Shown here in pieces: positions 26,743 through 36,960 of a stretch of DNA of 39,547 bases (the first letter of the stretch is position 1; each line of letters opens with the position of its first letter). Below the pieces are notes generated by a model. It searched no databases. It was not told where the DNA came from and worked only from the letters and a program-made list of their open reading frames with translations. The translations under genes and the position numbers were made by a program. The stretch is from an uncultured Flavobacteriaceae bacterium (GTDB lineage Bacteria > Bacteroidota > Bacteroidia > Flavobacteriales > Flavobacteriaceae). The DNA is taken from the NCBI GenBank assembly GCA_938020445.1, contig CALIIC010000166.1:1-39547 (forward strand). Direction: 5' to 3'.

Positions 26743-27219
26743 CTAGAGAGTCCCCAAAAGATCTATCAAATCCGGGGCCCCCTGCATTTTTGCATGATCC
26801 ATCGCCGTATTGCCCCTACCATCTTTTACAGAAGCATCTGCCCCGTTCGCAATCAATAGTTTTGCAATTTCCAAACGGTTGAAAGTGGCTGCATAAATAA
26901 GGCAGGTAGCTCCCATAGCATTGCGTTCATTTACACTTGCCCCTTTTTCAATTAGTCTTTTGGCCGCCTCATCAAAACCTTTAAAACAAACGCCCATCAA
27001 GGCCGTATTCCCCGAACTATCTTTCGCATCTATGTTCGCGCCACGCTCTATTAATACCATCGCTAGGTCTATGTGGTTGTAATAAGTTGCCAATATCAAT
27101 GGGGTACTCCCCCGTTGATCAATGGCATTTATCAGCGCTGGCTGTTCGGCAAGTATTTTTTGAACGGTTTCTATCGTTCCCTTTCGTACTTCCTCAAAAA
27201 AAGCTTCTGTATTTTCCAT
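26743..27219 (-). CDS. Ankyrin-repeat protein adjacent to catalase-peroxidase
   Basis: A 158-residue protein made almost wholly of four ankyrin repeats; clear ones begin at GSTPLILATYYNHIDLA, GNTALMGVCFKGFDEA, GATCLIYAATFNRLEIA and GNTAMDHAKMQG. There is no signal peptide, so it is cytoplasmic. In Pseudomonas aeruginosa the AnkB protein supports the catalase encoded beside it, and in Campylobacter jejuni the ankyrin protein Cj1386 affects heme loading of KatA. The divergent katG here suggests a similar helper role, which is inference. It is the first gene of the operon with FMN reductase and amidase, with a perfect promoter element upstream at 27291-27298. Confidence 0.88.
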   Translation of the reverse strand: MENTEAFFEEVRKGTIETVQKILAEQPALINAIDQRGSTPLILATYYNHIDLAMVLIERGANIDAKDSSGNTALMGVCFKGFDEAAKRLIEKGASVNERNAMGATCLIYAATFNRLEIAKLLIANGADASVKDGRGNTAMDHAKMQGAPDLIDLLGTL

Positions 27220-27290
27220 AATCTACAAACAATAAAGAGCAGTGTCGCTCAAAGATGATTCGAAACGGTCAAGTAACGGGTTGGCATACT

Positions 27291-27298
27291 CAAAGTTA
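27291..27298 (-). promoter_or_regulatory. -7 promoter element for the ankyrin operon
   Basis: Minus strand TAACTTTG matches TAnnTTTG and would give a leader of about 65 bases to the ankyrin ATG at 27219. It lies within the 290-base region shared with divergent katG. Confidence 0.35.
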
Positions 27299-27494
27299 AT
27301 GAAACTTGAAGAACCTCTCCCATTTCAGCTTAGGAAACACCCATCCGAAGACAAAATTTAAAATTAATTCGAACTAGTTATTTGGGAAGAATTGAGACGA
27401 TAGATATTTTCAATATTGGAATAGTATAAATCAAGATTTCGATACCAAGATTCAAATAACATTTCGGTACATTTACGATTAGATACACACCTAA

Positions 27495-29714
<2,220 letters not shown>

Positions 29715-29740
29715 TAGTTCTAGGCTAAAAATAGCATGTA

Positions 29741-29770
29741 AAGGTGGCTCGGAAACGGGCCACCTTTTTT
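29741..29770 (+). terminator. Intrinsic terminator of katG
   Basis: Hairpin with arms AAGGTGGC (29741-29748) and GCCACCTT (29759-29766) closed by a ten-base loop and followed by a T run. It begins 27 bases after the katG stop. Confidence 0.9.
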
Positions 29771-29809
29771 ATTTTCGAAAAATGTAAATAGTCTATTTTT
29801 TTAACTTTT

Positions 29810-29846
29810 AAAAGTTCCTTTTCAACCATGGAAAGGAACTTTTTTT
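29810..29846 (+). terminator. Second intrinsic terminator after katG
   Basis: Hairpin with arms AAAAGTTCCTTT (29810-29821) and AAAGGAACTTTT (29832-29843), a ten-base loop, and a T run continuing to 29846. It lies about 40 bases beyond the first terminator and before the nuclease lipoprotein promoter, insulating that gene from katG transcription. The A run to its left would also allow action on the minus strand. Confidence 0.8.
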
Positions 29847-29933
29847 ATGCCCATTTGCGAAAAATCAGCGCTGTTTTAATAAAAATTGGTTTTTTAATAA
29901 CGCAGCAATGATGTGAAAGAAAAATACTACAGT

Positions 29934-29941
29934 TACTTTTG
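29934..29941 (+). promoter_or_regulatory. -7 promoter element for the nuclease lipoprotein
   Basis: TACTTTTG fits TAnnTTTG exactly and lies 34 bases before the ATG at 29976, downstream of both katG terminators. It indicates that the nuclease lipoprotein is independently transcribed. Confidence 0.45.
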
Positions 29942-29975
29942 CTGTCAATTATTCACACCCTAAATTATATACCTT

Positions 29976-31403
29976 ATGAGATTAGTTAGTTTAAGACCTA
30001 TTGTAATTTTAAGTATCTTCTTTTTTCTTCTTGTTGGTTGTTCTACCGAGAACGAAAACCCCTTTGAGCAAGTAGCCGAGATACCCGAAGAACCTTTATT
30101 AACCATTACGGGAGCATTAGACTTCCCAGCGCATTTGCAGGACAACCAAGGGCCGCATAAACACACATTTGACACCCAAAGATCTTCTGGTTTTACCGAA
30201 GGTTTTGAATCTGCCACCAAGGGGAGTTATGCCGGTGGCAACGTCACCCTTAGTTCGTCAGGAAGTTGGTTCCTTAGCGATGCTCTGATCGGAACACTTT
30301 CCAACGACCGAAAATTTGGCGCACGCTCGGCGCGTATTCGGAATACGGGTTATGCCATTATGAATTTCAATATGGATAACGGCGTTGAATTGATTCGTGT
30401 TCGGCACGCCAAATATGGGAGTGATGGTACCTCTCAATGGCGCTTGATCGTCTCCTATGACAATGGGGGTTCTTGGTTGTTCGCCGGGAATACCGTCAAC
30501 ACTACTTCCACTTCGTTAAACACGGTAACCTTCACCATTAACGATTCCAGAGCAGCACGATATGGTATCTACAAAACCGGTGGTGGTGGCAACCGGTTGA
30601 ATATCGACAACATTGAATTTACCACCACTTCCTCCGGCGGAGGATCCGGTCCTGCCCGCGATAGTAATCTCACTTTTGGGAATCCTTCGAATGCTGGATC
30701 TGGTGCTACCAACTTTTTCCTGGCTAAGGACGACTACACGATTTCCTACAATAACAGCCGTGGCACAGCGAATTGGGTCAGCTGGCATCTGAGCAGCGCC
30801 TGGACCGGAAATACATCTCGTTGCAATTGTTTCAGACAAGATACATCCCTACCCAGTTCCTTTTTTAGAGCCACTAGCAGCGATTACACCAATTCTGGTT
30901 TTGACCGCGGGCATTTATGTCCTTCCGCAGATAGGAATGGAAGTAGTGAGGACAATGCCAATACCTATTTTATGACCAACATCGCACCACAATCGCCCGA
31001 TAACAACCAACGTTCCTGGGCCAGTTTTGAGAATTATTTACGATCCCTTACGGATCAAGGCTTCGAGATACATATCGTATCAGGAGTAGTCGGGACAGGA
31101 GGCACCGGTAGAAACGGTTTTGCCAATACGATCGACAATGGAAATATTACGGTACCCGATTCTTTTTGGAAAGTTGCACTTGTTCTTCCGAATGGGTCGA
31201 ATGACATTTCTAGGGTAACGACGGCGACAAGGATAATCGCCATTAATGTACCTAATGATCAAAACATAAGTACCGATTGGCGCCAATTTACCACTTCGGT
31301 AGATGCCATCGAAAATCTTACCGGCTATGATCTTTTTGAAAATATCCCCAACGCTGTAGAAGCGGTAATCGAAGCTCGTGTTGATAACGGTGCTTCTAGT
31401 TAA
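29976..31403 (+). CDS. Lipoprotein DNA/RNA non-specific endonuclease (NUC1 type) with beta-sandwich domain
   Basis: A 475-residue lipoprotein with lipobox LVGC and lipidated Cys22, followed by STENENP, an acid-rich stretch like the surface-export signals of Flavobacteriia. Residues about 65-215 form a beta-sandwich domain (ESATKGSYAGGNVTLSSSGS) that also accompanies other Bacteroidetes nucleases. After a Gly/Ser linker comes a Serratia-type endonuclease domain (about 230-460): DRGH at 310-313 with catalytic His313, and NNQRSWASFE with the metal-binding Asn344 and Glu352. The enzyme should cut single- and double-stranded DNA and RNA outside the cell. It converges on the DUF5689 gene, with six bases between stops. 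Confidence 0.92.
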   Translation: MRLVSLRPIVILSIFFFLLVGCSTENENPFEQVAEIPEEPLLTITGALDFPAHLQDNQGPHKHTFDTQRSSGFTEGFESATKGSYAGGNVTLSSSGSWFLSDALIGTLSNDRKFGARSARIRNTGYAIMNFNMDNGVELIRVRHAKYGSDGTSQWRLIVSYDNGGSWLFAGNTVNTTSTSLNTVTFTINDSRAARYGIYKTGGGGNRLNIDNIEFTTTSSGGGSGPARDSNLTFGNPSNAGSGATNFFLAKDDYTISYNNSRGTANWVSWHLSSAWTGNTSRCNCFRQDTSLPSSFFRATSSDYTNSGFDRGHLCPSADRNGSSEDNANTYFMTNIAPQSPDNNQRSWASFENYLRSLTDQGFEIHIVSGVVGTGGTGRNGFANTIDNGNITVPDSFWKVALVLPNGSNDISRVTTATRIIAINVPNDQNISTDWRQFTTSVDAIENLTGYDLFENIPNAVEAVIEARVDNGASS

Positions 31404-31409
31404 TTTCAT

Positions 31410-32759
31410 TCAATCCCTTGTCCCGGGCGTAAAATCGTCCGGGGCATTTTGGGGTTGGTTTAAGGTACCTTCCTGACCTGAATCGTTATAAATAATCCAC
31501 TCTGAAGAGGTATAATCGGGATTCCCTTTTACTACAGTACTCCTTCGAACTGCGCGACCATCTTCAAATTCATGGTCCGTTCCGGAACCATCTTCGCCTA
31601 TTACTCCAAAAATATCTACAACAGCACCAAAGGGATCCACCAATTCAAGGGTGTCATCACCGTTGGAATCAGCCGGACTGTTGGTGCCCACCCCAAGATT
31701 CGGTGCAAATCCATAGACTGCTTCAAATTCTGTCTTATTGGGAGAAATAACTAGGGTACTTTTTCCTTCGATTACCAAATCGGTTAAATCAACCGTAGAA
31801 CTAATCTCCAAATTCCCGTTGGTATAGCGGTTAAGGGTCCAACCCTTTAAACTAAGTGCTTCTGAAGCTGCATTGTAAAGTTCTACAAAACGAGCTTTGC
31901 TATTGTTATCTGGATCGGCCAGTTCTGAAATAAAAAGCTGTTCTGAACGAAACTCATCTACGAATTCCTCACAACGTTCTTCGGTGAAATCTATATCATC
32001 CAAACTCCTGATTGCAATGCTATAGGTATTATTTTCTCTTAACAATACCCCGGTAATATTTCCATTCTCCGCAGGAAGAGGTATATCCTGAAAATCTGAA
32101 TAGCCACTGTTGAGCAAAATTAGTTCGTTATCATCACAATCGATCAAATGCCTTTCGGTTTCTTCCTTTGCTATCGCAAATGGCGCCTCCACTTCGTCCA
32201 TAACGATCTCAATAGAGGGTATTCGCACCAAGGTATTTGTGAAACTGCTTTCTAACTCGGCAAGTGTCATCAATCGCGGTTCAATGATGGTTTTTCCATC
32301 ACAACTGATCAAAATATGGTTCGGTACCACCGTGGCGGGCAACCTGCCAACCGAAGTATTTCCAAAAGAGGTAAATACCCCTCCTATTTTAAAAACATCC
32401 TTGCTTTTCCCTAGATAAAGGCCCTTTAATCGAACTACTATCTTACTGCCAATGGGATAAAACAGATGAATGTCCCTAAGATCCACTTCTATCTGGAATC
32501 CCTCGGTAGGTTCCGAGGGGGTATCTTGAAAATAAAGCACTCCAAAAAAATTGCCCGCTTGATCCGAAGAGATGACATATCCCTCAATCGTTAAATCTTC
32601 TTGTATTTGGATCGTTTCCCCCTTATAGAGGGCCTTTACCTGCTCGTAGGTCGTATTTACCCCAACCTCAGAACACTGAAATGCCACCGCCTCAAAATCG
32701 CGGTCCTTGACACAACTCATTGCCAATATTCCTAAAAATAGATATACAATTCTTTTCAT
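31410..32759 (-). CDS. DUF5689 plus lamin-tail-domain lipoprotein
   Basis: A 449-residue lipoprotein: MKRIVYLFLGILAMSC with lipidated Cys16, then VKDRDFE, an acidic surface-export-like sequence. Residues about 35-260 match DUF5689, with TIEGYVISSDQAGNFFGVLY resembling the first strands of an OB-like fold. Residues about 268-440 form a lamin-tail domain (LFISELADPDNNSKARFVEL, then LKGWTLNRY, LVISPNKTEF). No nuclease active site is visible, so binding is likelier than catalysis. It lies 150 bases downstream of the TonB receptor on the same strand, in the position that SusD-like lipoproteins occupy after SusC. No promoter consensus is visible in the gap, so co-transcription is likely. Confidence 0.85.
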   Translation of the reverse strand: MKRIVYLFLGILAMSCVKDRDFEAVAFQCSEVGVNTTYEQVKALYKGETIQIQEDLTIEGYVISSDQAGNFFGVLYFQDTPSEPTEGFQIEVDLRDIHLFYPIGSKIVVRLKGLYLGKSKDVFKIGGVFTSFGNTSVGRLPATVVPNHILISCDGKTIIEPRLMTLAELESSFTNTLVRIPSIEIVMDEVEAPFAIAKEETERHLIDCDDNELILLNSGYSDFQDIPLPAENGNITGVLLRENNTYSIAIRSLDDIDFTEERCEEFVDEFRSEQLFISELADPDNNSKARFVELYNAASEALSLKGWTLNRYTNGNLEISSTVDLTDLVIEGKSTLVISPNKTEFEAVYGFAPNLGVGTNSPADSNGDDTLELVDPFGAVVDIFGVIGEDGSGTDHEFEDGRAVRRSTVVKGNPDYTSSEWIIYNDSGQEGTLNQPQNAPDDFTPGTRD

Positions 32760-32909
32760 TTGTAGCTATTTTTTAATTTTGCATATACCATCTCGGAGCG
32801 AGTCCATCAGGTATTCGTTTGAAAACTATTTGAATTCGGCGCCTTCGTTTGCCAACATAACTATCTCATGGTACACGCGCTCCGGATCCTTTATATCTTG
32901 ATTATCGCG

Positions 32910-35639
32910 TTAAAAACTATAAGCGATATTCAAAAAGTAGGTCCGCCCGAAACCATACCAATACTTTGGAGCAAAAGATGGCGTTCCTCCTAATGCATCT
33001 TGTTGTAATTGTCCAAAATTTCCGTTTCTACTCTGTTCATAACCTCCTGTACGGAACACCCCGTCGAACACATTATTGATACTCCCAAAAACACTGATGT
33101 ATTTTCCTTTTTTGAGCCATGACTTGCCACCGACCAAATTCAAAAGGTAAATTTCATCAAGGGATTGTTGCTTAAGGAGCGTACGAACATTTTCAGGAGT
33201 AGCCTCGGGAAAAGGCTGCCCTGTATCGGGGTTTAGATAGAAACTCCGGGTTCGCGTAATCGAGGAAATATTGGCATAGTTGTTCCCAAGGTAGTTTGTG
33301 GTCGCCTTGATCCACCAATAGCTTGGATCACGATATTCGATACCGATTGAGAAGGCTTGCTGCGGCCCTTGTCCTAGCCTATAACCCTTAAGTTGGGCCG
33401 TTCCCAAACTAACATTCCCTTTGGAATCGATTACTTCTTCCGGATCTCCGGAAGTATCAAAATTTATCTCAACTTCCGGGTTGCTGGCAAATACGTATTC
33501 TCCCAATGCCGCAACTGCCGAAATTTTTACAGCGGAGGACAATTTGTATTCCAAGCCAAGTTCAATTCCCATGTGCAACTTGTCCACATCTGTAAGTACT
33601 TCTTGAACAAAATCAGAACCTACCCCAGCGTCTACAAAAAAGAAATTCACGTCGGTACCGTTCTGAAAACGGGTATGAAAAGCACTTAGGCGACCTGTAA
33701 TTGAAGGGAGCCGTAAATAGTAGTTGACATCAACACTTGAAATACGTTCTGGCTGTAAATTGGAAACGGTCAAATTTGATTCCCGAGGATTTACGAAACT
33801 GTTCTGAACCAGCGGAGCCCTTTGAATCTGCGCCGCATTCCCCTCTACCCAATGTCTACCGGTGATCTTGAAACCTACGCCTCCCTTTATTCCCACATTT
33901 GCGAACTTGATCATTTCACTTTTTCCAAAAGAATTTTCTGCAAACCGTTCATTTTGAAAAAAGCCATCCCGTTGGTATTCTTGTGAGGACCAACTGCCAC
34001 TTATGAATGAATTCCATCTATTTCTTTGGTACGCCAGCTGTGCAAACCCCTCATAGTTGGTGATATTCATTTGGTAGTGGTAATTGAATATATCGTTCTC
34101 CACTTTCGGACCTGTATTTTTCAAGTCATTGACCGTTTCCGAAAATGGATCACTATCCGTATGAAAAGAAGCCCCCAAAAGATCATTGATCTGTGCGTAA
34201 TTGTCCGCAGTAAGCTGTTTGTACGTGAGCCCCGCAGTTGCTTGTAATCGCTTGCCAACCATCCAATTTCCCAGCGTGTTTAGTGTCAACTGTTTGGTAT
34301 CAACCCTATCATCATATAAAAGGTAACCAGCCTTTCCTTGTTCATTTGCTTGGTACAACCGTTCCCAATTCAGTTGCGGATCGGCGAGAAAACCTTGCTC
34401 GGTTTGTCGGGCACTTTCAAAATTGGCACCTATGGGGCTATTGACATAGAAGCTAGGCAGGTATCGATAATAGGTGGGGTCTGGATTTGGAGCATTGTAA
34501 TACCCTAACCGACTTCTAGTACTAGCACCAAATTGATATGAGGCACCTGTGGTGAGATTAAATTTTTCCGTTTCAAAAAAATGATGCAGGAGTAGAATAG
34601 GCTCCTCAATTTTCCGCTCTCTTGAATTTCGCAATTCGCCATCTTGTTCTCCCCAGTAGGGATTGTAGCGATTTCCAACAAGCGTATTCACCTCCTCTGT
34701 AATTGCGGACGACCTTCCTCTTCTATTGGAAGCGAAGATTCCCGTAAGGTTGATACTGTTCTTTTTATCAAACCGATACTCCAACGCCATAAAAAACGAA
34801 AACGCATCGTACAAAGTCCCATCGATATAGCCTTGCTTTGCCCATCTTCTAGACCCTGAAAAACTATAGGAGATTCCAGCATTATTTTGCTTGGAAGTAT
34901 AGGTAGTCATGAGCCTACCGGCATACGTACGATTTGATGCGGAAGAAGAAAATCGTACCCCCGGGCGTAGCTTTGAAGGCCGGGTATCGATGTTCGTAGC
35001 CCCCAAGATTCCACCAAAAGTAAAGTCCGAAGTACTCAGCCCACTAGAAAATTGTTGGTTGCGGGTAACATCGTTCAACCCGCCCCAGTGATTCCATTGG
35101 GGGCGACCATCGCTCAATTGGTTCATAGGAATCCCGTTCATTAAAATAATGCCGTGCTGCGAATCGTATCCGCGCACCCGAAAAAAGGCCTGCCCAAAAT
35201 CGAAGGCGGCGGTATTTAAAAAAATATCGCGTGTAGCTTGCAGTAAGCCAGTGGTATTCGAATTGACGGCATCATCAAAAAGTTCTGCCTCGGTCAAGGC
35301 AATAAGATTATCCGTTTGTTCGGTCGCAATATCCTTCTCCAGAAAAATGTGTCCTAAATTCAAGACGGCATCACCAAGTTCAATAGGTATTCGTTGTGCA
35401 ACATAATCACTCTTCACCAGAGAAAGTACATAATGTCCTTTTTTCAAAACTCCAATCTCAAAACTACCGATGGCATCGGTTTTTTGGGATTTGCCAGTCC
35501 CTTCCAGGGCTATGGATACTTCAGATATAGATTTCTTGGAATGTTGATCGAAGACCGTTCCCTTTACCGAATACAGTTCTTGCCCGTACGTATTGAACAG
35601 CCCAAATATGATTAGCAGTATTGTGAAAAGTGAGCGCAT
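32910..35639 (-). CDS. TonB-dependent receptor with carboxypeptidase-like N-terminal domain, nuclease-locus importer
   Basis: Outer-membrane importer of 909 residues from the ATG at 35639, which begins a clean signal peptide (MRSLFTILLIIFGLFNTYGQ). The longer frame from 35666 adds nine residues and would leave almost no leader after the promoter element at 35680-35687. A carboxypeptidase-regulatory-like domain (about 22-90, SVKGTVFDQHSKKSISEV) precedes the plug (about 115-220, RVRGYDSQHGIILMNGIPMN) and a long barrel ending in an aromatic residue. Architecture is SusC-like, but no SusD follows; the DUF5689 lipoprotein takes that place. With two exported nucleases flanking the unit, the cargo is inferred to be nucleic-acid fragments or nucleotides. 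Confidence 0.88.
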   Translation of the reverse strand: MRSLFTILLIIFGLFNTYGQELYSVKGTVFDQHSKKSISEVSIALEGTGKSQKTDAIGSFEIGVLKKGHYVLSLVKSDYVAQRIPIELGDAVLNLGHIFLEKDIATEQTDNLIALTEAELFDDAVNSNTTGLLQATRDIFLNTAAFDFGQAFFRVRGYDSQHGIILMNGIPMNQLSDGRPQWNHWGGLNDVTRNQQFSSGLSTSDFTFGGILGATNIDTRPSKLRPGVRFSSSASNRTYAGRLMTTYTSKQNNAGISYSFSGSRRWAKQGYIDGTLYDAFSFFMALEYRFDKKNSINLTGIFASNRRGRSSAITEEVNTLVGNRYNPYWGEQDGELRNSRERKIEEPILLLHHFFETEKFNLTTGASYQFGASTRSRLGYYNAPNPDPTYYRYLPSFYVNSPIGANFESARQTEQGFLADPQLNWERLYQANEQGKAGYLLYDDRVDTKQLTLNTLGNWMVGKRLQATAGLTYKQLTADNYAQINDLLGASFHTDSDPFSETVNDLKNTGPKVENDIFNYHYQMNITNYEGFAQLAYQRNRWNSFISGSWSSQEYQRDGFFQNERFAENSFGKSEMIKFANVGIKGGVGFKITGRHWVEGNAAQIQRAPLVQNSFVNPRESNLTVSNLQPERISSVDVNYYLRLPSITGRLSAFHTRFQNGTDVNFFFVDAGVGSDFVQEVLTDVDKLHMGIELGLEYKLSSAVKISAVAALGEYVFASNPEVEINFDTSGDPEEVIDSKGNVSLGTAQLKGYRLGQGPQQAFSIGIEYRDPSYWWIKATTNYLGNNYANISSITRTRSFYLNPDTGQPFPEATPENVRTLLKQQSLDEIYLLNLVGGKSWLKKGKYISVFGSINNVFDGVFRTGGYEQSRNGNFGQLQQDALGGTPSFAPKYWYGFGRTYFLNIAYSF

Positions 35640-35679
35640 TTTTCTTGTGTTGAACGCTTCATTCATAGATGAAACGACT

Positions 35680-35687
35680 CAAATATA
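35680..35687 (-). promoter_or_regulatory. -7 promoter element for the nuclease-locus TonB receptor
   Basis: Minus strand TATATTTG matches TAnnTTTG. Transcription would begin near 35673, giving a 34-base leader to the ATG at 35639. The inverted repeat at 35697-35715 lies just upstream of it, over the space where the -33 region would be. Confidence 0.48.
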
Positions 35688-35696
35688 AATGCCACC

Positions 35697-35715
35697 ACTG
35701 CAAGATGCTTGCAGT
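35697..35715. promoter_or_regulatory. Candidate operator: perfect 8+8 inverted repeat in the divergent receptor/EEP promoter region
   Basis: ACTGCAAG (35697-35704), spacer ATG, CTTGCAGT (35708-35715). The dyad covers the spacer between the -7 and -33 positions of the receptor promoter and lies about 50 bases before the EEP nuclease ATG. It lacks a T run, so a terminator is unlikely. A dimeric regulator controlling both divergent transcripts is the simplest reading; the regulator is not in the window. Confidence 0.5.
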
Positions 35716-35763
35716 CTAGAAATTTATCTTGGCACTCCGTTAACTCAAAAACAAGGTTATCTT

Positions 35764-36858
35764 ATGTTAAGAACTTCCTTCCCTTTTTTCCTTTTATTGT
35801 TATTTATGTCTTCCGTTTTAAGCGGACAGGCCCTCTATAAAATTCGCACCATTGCGTTCTATAATGTTGAAAACCTATTTGATATTGAAAACGATTCGCT
35901 CACTTTTGATGATGACCGAACTCCCGAGGGGAAAGATCAATGGACACAAGCACGTTACAATCAAAAACTTTCCAATATTTCGAAGGTGCTTTCCGAAATT
36001 GGGAGTGCAACCACCCAAACGTCACCTGATATTATAGGAATTTGCGAGGTAGAGAACTTACAGGTAATCAAAGACCTGGTTCATCACCCGAATCTCGCCC
36101 ACAAAAATTACGGCATTGTGCATTACGATTCTCCCGATGAACGGGGAATAGATGTTGCCTTGTTATACAAAAAAGATGTTTTTTTACCGATTTCTTGGGC
36201 AAGCCATCGGCTCCTTTTGTTCGACGCGCCGGAAAAACGAAATTACACTAGGGACCAATTAGTCGTTAGTGGATTATTAGACAATGAAGAAATTCATTTT
36301 ATTGTGAACCATTGGCCCTCTAGAAGTGGCGGAGAATCAAGAAGCAGACCCAATCGTATGTTGGCGGCCAACCTAAATAAGCGAATCATAGATTCGATAC
36401 AGAAGCTTCATTTTTCTGCAAAAATTATCAGCATGGGCGATTTGAATGACGACCCCATAAACGATAGTCTTAAAAAAGTACTACGAACAACATCCAAAAA
36501 AGAAGCCTTGGAAGAAGGAGGTTTGTTCAACCCCATGGAGCAGCTTTTTAGAAAAGGAATCGGTTCGCTTGCTTATCGAGACCAATGGAACTTATTTGAT
36601 CAAATCTTCTTTACCAGTAGCCTCCTAGACCCTCAAGATGGTACCTACCGGTTTTGGAAAGCCGCCGTATTCGATGCTCCATATCTGATTTCTACCAAAG
36701 GCAATTATAAGGGGTATCCTTTTCGCACCTATGCCGGTGGTAGTTATACAGGCGGGTATAGTGATCATTTTCCTGTTTATCTCTACCTGATCAAGGAGGC
36801 GGAACAAAAGGAAACCGCCCCTTCGCGCAAGAAGCCCAAGCTAAAAAATCAGCATTAA
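35764..36858 (+). CDS. Exported endonuclease/exonuclease/phosphatase (EEP) family nuclease
   Basis: A 364-residue secreted protein. The ATG at 35764 starts a good signal peptide (MLRTSFPFFLLLLFMSSVLSG); the longer frame from 35689 buries it behind 25 unlikely residues and would overlap the promoter region. EEP catalytic elements are in order: FYNVENLFD (metal-binding Asn), ICEVENL with catalytic Glu95, NHWPSRSGG, MGDLNDDP with the Asp-x-Asn pair, and SDHFPV with His335. The Arg-rich SRSGGESRSRPNR is typical of the extracellular nuclease branch. The C-terminus is short and lysine-rich. No C-terminal sorting domain is seen, so it may act in the periplasm on imported fragments. It diverges from the TonB receptor. 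Confidence 0.88.
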   Translation: MLRTSFPFFLLLLFMSSVLSGQALYKIRTIAFYNVENLFDIENDSLTFDDDRTPEGKDQWTQARYNQKLSNISKVLSEIGSATTQTSPDIIGICEVENLQVIKDLVHHPNLAHKNYGIVHYDSPDERGIDVALLYKKDVFLPISWASHRLLLFDAPEKRNYTRDQLVVSGLLDNEEIHFIVNHWPSRSGGESRSRPNRMLAANLNKRIIDSIQKLHFSAKIISMGDLNDDPINDSLKKVLRTTSKKEALEEGGLFNPMEQLFRKGIGSLAYRDQWNLFDQIFFTSSLLDPQDGTYRFWKAAVFDAPYLISTKGNYKGYPFRTYAGGSYTGGYSDHFPVYLYLIKEAEQKETAPSRKKPKLKNQH

Positions 36859-36960
36859 ACTGCTATCCGATCTTAATATACTAACAAGTCAACTTTCAAT
36901 AACCGTCAAAGCGTCTTTTCAATGATACGCCCAAGATCGAATTAGCGCGGTTTAGGATGC

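Noticed and set aside
27409-27424. CAATATTG palindrome upstream of katG as an OxyR or PerR site
   Set aside because: It is an eight-base AT-rich palindrome that does not match either known operator pattern; chance is likely.
32760-32909. The 150-base gap between the TonB receptor and DUF5689 gene as a hidden small gene or promoter
   Set aside because: No open frame with a sensible start, no TAnnTTTG on the minus strand and no strong hairpin was found; short dyads such as CTCG-GAG-CGAG are too small.
35689-35763. Upstream start for the EEP nuclease
   Set aside because: It would place 25 residues before an excellent signal peptide and run across the dyad and promoter region.
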